Assembly: GCA_030597865.1 (NCBI GenBank)
Contig: JAUVQZ010000155.1
Coordinates: forward strand, 1-6,790
From: Pseudomonadota bacterium
Lineage (GTDB): Bacteria > Desulfobacterota > Desulfobulbia > Desulfobulbales > SURF-16
Direction: 5' to 3'
Length of the DNA stretch: 6,790 nt
Within the stretch, counting starts at the first letter, position 1. Each line of letters opens with the position of its first letter. Below the pieces are notes generated by a model that was not told the origin of the DNA, searched no databases, and saw only the letters and a list, made by a program, of their open reading frames with translations. A program made the position numbers and the translations under genes. Below, piece by piece: positions 5,574 to 6,790 of the stretch.

Positions 5574-6716
5574 TTACATTCTTAGCAATTTTGCAAAAAT
5601 TTGATCCGGGGTGATCATCAGCCCGTCAAAACGATTGAGCTGGGTCAAGGTGGCCGTTTGATTAACGGCGCGCACCTCACGGACGATCTGACCCATATTC
5701 ATCTCAGGGACAAGCACAGCCCGGCATTGCCTGAGCACAGAGTCCACCACCGTCTTGGGAAAGGGGAAGAGGGTGACAAGTTGCAGGAAACCGGCCTTGA
5801 TCCCCTGGGCCCTGGCCAGTTTCACGGCCCGGATAGCAGAGCGGGACACCGCCCCAAAGGTGATGATGGCCACCTCGGCATCATCAAGCATATAGCCCTT
5901 GGTCATCTGGATATCATTGGCGCCGTTGGCCAGTTTACGGATCATACGTTTATGAAAGGCCTTGACCACATCAGGCCGGAAACAGGGAAATCCTTTGCTG
6001 TCATGCATAAGCCCGGTGACATGATGCCGGTAGCCGGAACCGATGGCAGCCATGGGTGGCACACCCCGGCTATTGTCCTCATAAGGCTCATACCATTCCG
6101 GCGGCACACTGGGCTTGATGCGATTAAAGACCTCCATGGGATTATTGGGCGGCAGGGTGATGGCCTCCCTGGTATGGCCGACAATCTCATCGGATAAAAG
6201 CACCACCGGCACCCGATACTTTTCAGAAATATTGAAGGCATGCACCGTGATCTCGTAGGAATCGCTCACCGTAGAAACCGCCATGACAATGATGGGATGA
6301 TCGCCATGGGTACCCCAGCGGGCCTGCATCACATCAGACTGGGCTGACGAGGTGGGCATGCCGGTGGATGGTCCGCCGCGCATGACATTAACCACCACAA
6401 CAGGCACCTCCGTCATACAGGCATAGCCAAGATTCTCCTGCATCAAGGAAAAACCAGGGCCGGAGGTGGCGGTCATCGACTTGCTGCCGGCCAGAGAGGC
6501 GCCAATAACGGCGCCCATGGAGGCCAATTCATCCTCCATCTGGATGTAGGTCCCCCCCACCTGGGGCATCCGTGCAGCCATGCGTTCGGCAACCTCTGTG
6601 GCCGGGGTGATGGGGTAGCCGCCAAAGAAACGGCAACCGGCGGAGATCGCCCCCTCGGCGCAGGCAATGTCGCCCATCATGAAGAACTCACCAGTCAGCA
6701 CCCCATCTCTGTTCAC
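5574..6716 (-). CDS. korA: 2-oxoacid:ferredoxin oxidoreductase, alpha subunit
   Basis: The 380-residue alpha subunit contributes to the active site and substrate recognition. Family motifs visible are GCRFFGGYPITPATEVAE (27-44, with the YPITP substrate-binding loop), MEDELASMGAVIGASLAG (60-77), TSGPGFSLM (84-92) and RGGPSTGMPT (113-122). A C-terminal Rossmann-like region holds AEVAIITFGAVSRSAIRAV and LQLVTLFPFP. The length matches the KorA/VorB type without a fused gamma domain, consistent with separate korC. The start is GTG at 6716, overlapping the upstream TGA as GTGA, with GAGGGGG about ten bases upstream. An internal ATG (residue 13 or 14) would cut into the conserved N-terminal region. 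Whether the acid is 2-oxoglutarate or a branched-chain 2-oxoacid is not decided by sequence alone; the YPITP and RGGPSTG motifs are shared. Confidence 0.94.
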   Translation of the reverse strand: MNRDGVLTGEFFMMGDIACAEGAISAGCRFFGGYPITPATEVAERMAARMPQVGGTYIQMEDELASMGAVIGASLAGSKSMTATSGPGFSLMQENLGYACMTEVPVVVVNVMRGGPSTGMPTSSAQSDVMQARWGTHGDHPIIVMAVSTVSDSYEITVHAFNISEKYRVPVVLLSDEIVGHTREAITLPPNNPMEVFNRIKPSVPPEWYEPYEDNSRGVPPMAAIGSGYRHHVTGLMHDSKGFPCFRPDVVKAFHKRMIRKLANGANDIQMTKGYMLDDAEVAIITFGAVSRSAIRAVKLARAQGIKAGFLQLVTLFPFPKTVVDSVLRQCRAVLVPEMNMGQIVREVRAVNQTATLTQLNRFDGLMITPDQIFAKLLRM

Positions 6717-6790
6717 TGTATCGGCGCCCCCTCTACTTCATTTACTTTCTCACTTGCTTCCTCACTTGCTTCCTCACTTGCTTCATTCAA
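6713..6790 (-). CDS. korD: C-terminal tail of the upstream kor gene, probably ferredoxin subunit (partial)
   Basis: An open frame enters from the window edge and ends at TGA 6713-6715, overlapping the korA GTG start by four bases. The 25 visible residues are LNEASEEASEEASEKVNEVEGAPIQ: acidic, low complexity and without cysteines. In this operon type the gene before korA usually encodes the small 4Fe-4S ferredoxin subunit (KorD), which would fit by position, but no cluster motif is visible here. Identification as korD is therefore inference from context. The tight overlap implies translational coupling to korA. The EASE repeat would be an unusual extension for a small ferredoxin. Confidence 0.5.
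   Translation of the reverse strand: MNEASEEASEEASEKVNEVEGAPIQ
6749..6784 (-). repeat. Three perfect tandem copies of a 12-base coding repeat
   Basis: On the plus strand CTCACTTGCTTC occurs three times without change (6749-6760, 6761-6772, 6773-6784). In the minus-strand frame it encodes Glu-Ala-Ser-Glu three times in the tail of the upstream gene. The unit is a multiple of three, so changes in copy number would keep the korA-overlapping frame intact. Perfect nucleotide identity suggests recent expansion by slippage. Confidence 0.85.

Noticed and set aside
5601..6197. Plus-strand open frame of 198 codons
   Set aside because: It is entirely antisense to korA, whose family motifs are unmistakable; a shadow frame.

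Overview
This 6.8 kb chromosomal window appears to come from an anaerobic bacterium, most likely a sulfate-reducing or sulfur-metabolising relative of the Desulfobulbales (Desulfotalea, Desulfobulbus and similar). That placement is inference: it rests on a compact four-subunit ferredoxin-dependent 2-oxoacid oxidoreductase operon beside recO and a RodZ-type gene, and on moderate base composition. No marker gene settles the taxonomy.

Layout. Positions 1-680 hold no credible gene. They carry a patchwork of short related repeat modules, several hairpins and one possible promoter. Three genes follow on the plus strand, probably one transcript: a RodZ-like membrane-anchored helix-turn-helix protein (681-1757), the repair mediator RecO (1760-2515, two bases after the rodZ stop) and a membrane-anchored Bax/FlgJ-type glucosaminidase (2594-3613). 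Two of the three concern the cell envelope (shape scaffold, wall hydrolase) and recO lies between them.

A convergent minus-strand operon fills the rest. Read in its own direction it has the C-terminal tail of an upstream gene, probably the ferredoxin subunit korD (6713-6790, cut by the window edge), then korA (5574-6716, GTGA overlap with the upstream stop), korB (4665-5561, 12 bases after korA) and korC (3781-4377). Together these would form a 2-oxoglutarate (or related 2-oxoacid):ferredoxin oxidoreductase. Ferredoxin-binding, TPP-binding and CoA/gamma-subunit parts are all recognisable.

The most notable feature is not a gene. The unit linking RodZ-side and Kor-side non-coding DNA is a set of shared short repeats. 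A 16-base word (GCACCCCAAGGGTATT) and an 18-base word (consensus CGRAGTCYRSGCTTAYCT) recur in the 5' region and again, inverted, inside the korB-korC gap. A second repeat family (TTAGCTGTTTAGGCT) lies on both sides of korC in long imperfect inverted repeats. The 287-base korB-korC gap is out of keeping with the otherwise tight operon and looks like the result of repeat insertion. I found no new defence, CRISPR, phage or transposase system here.
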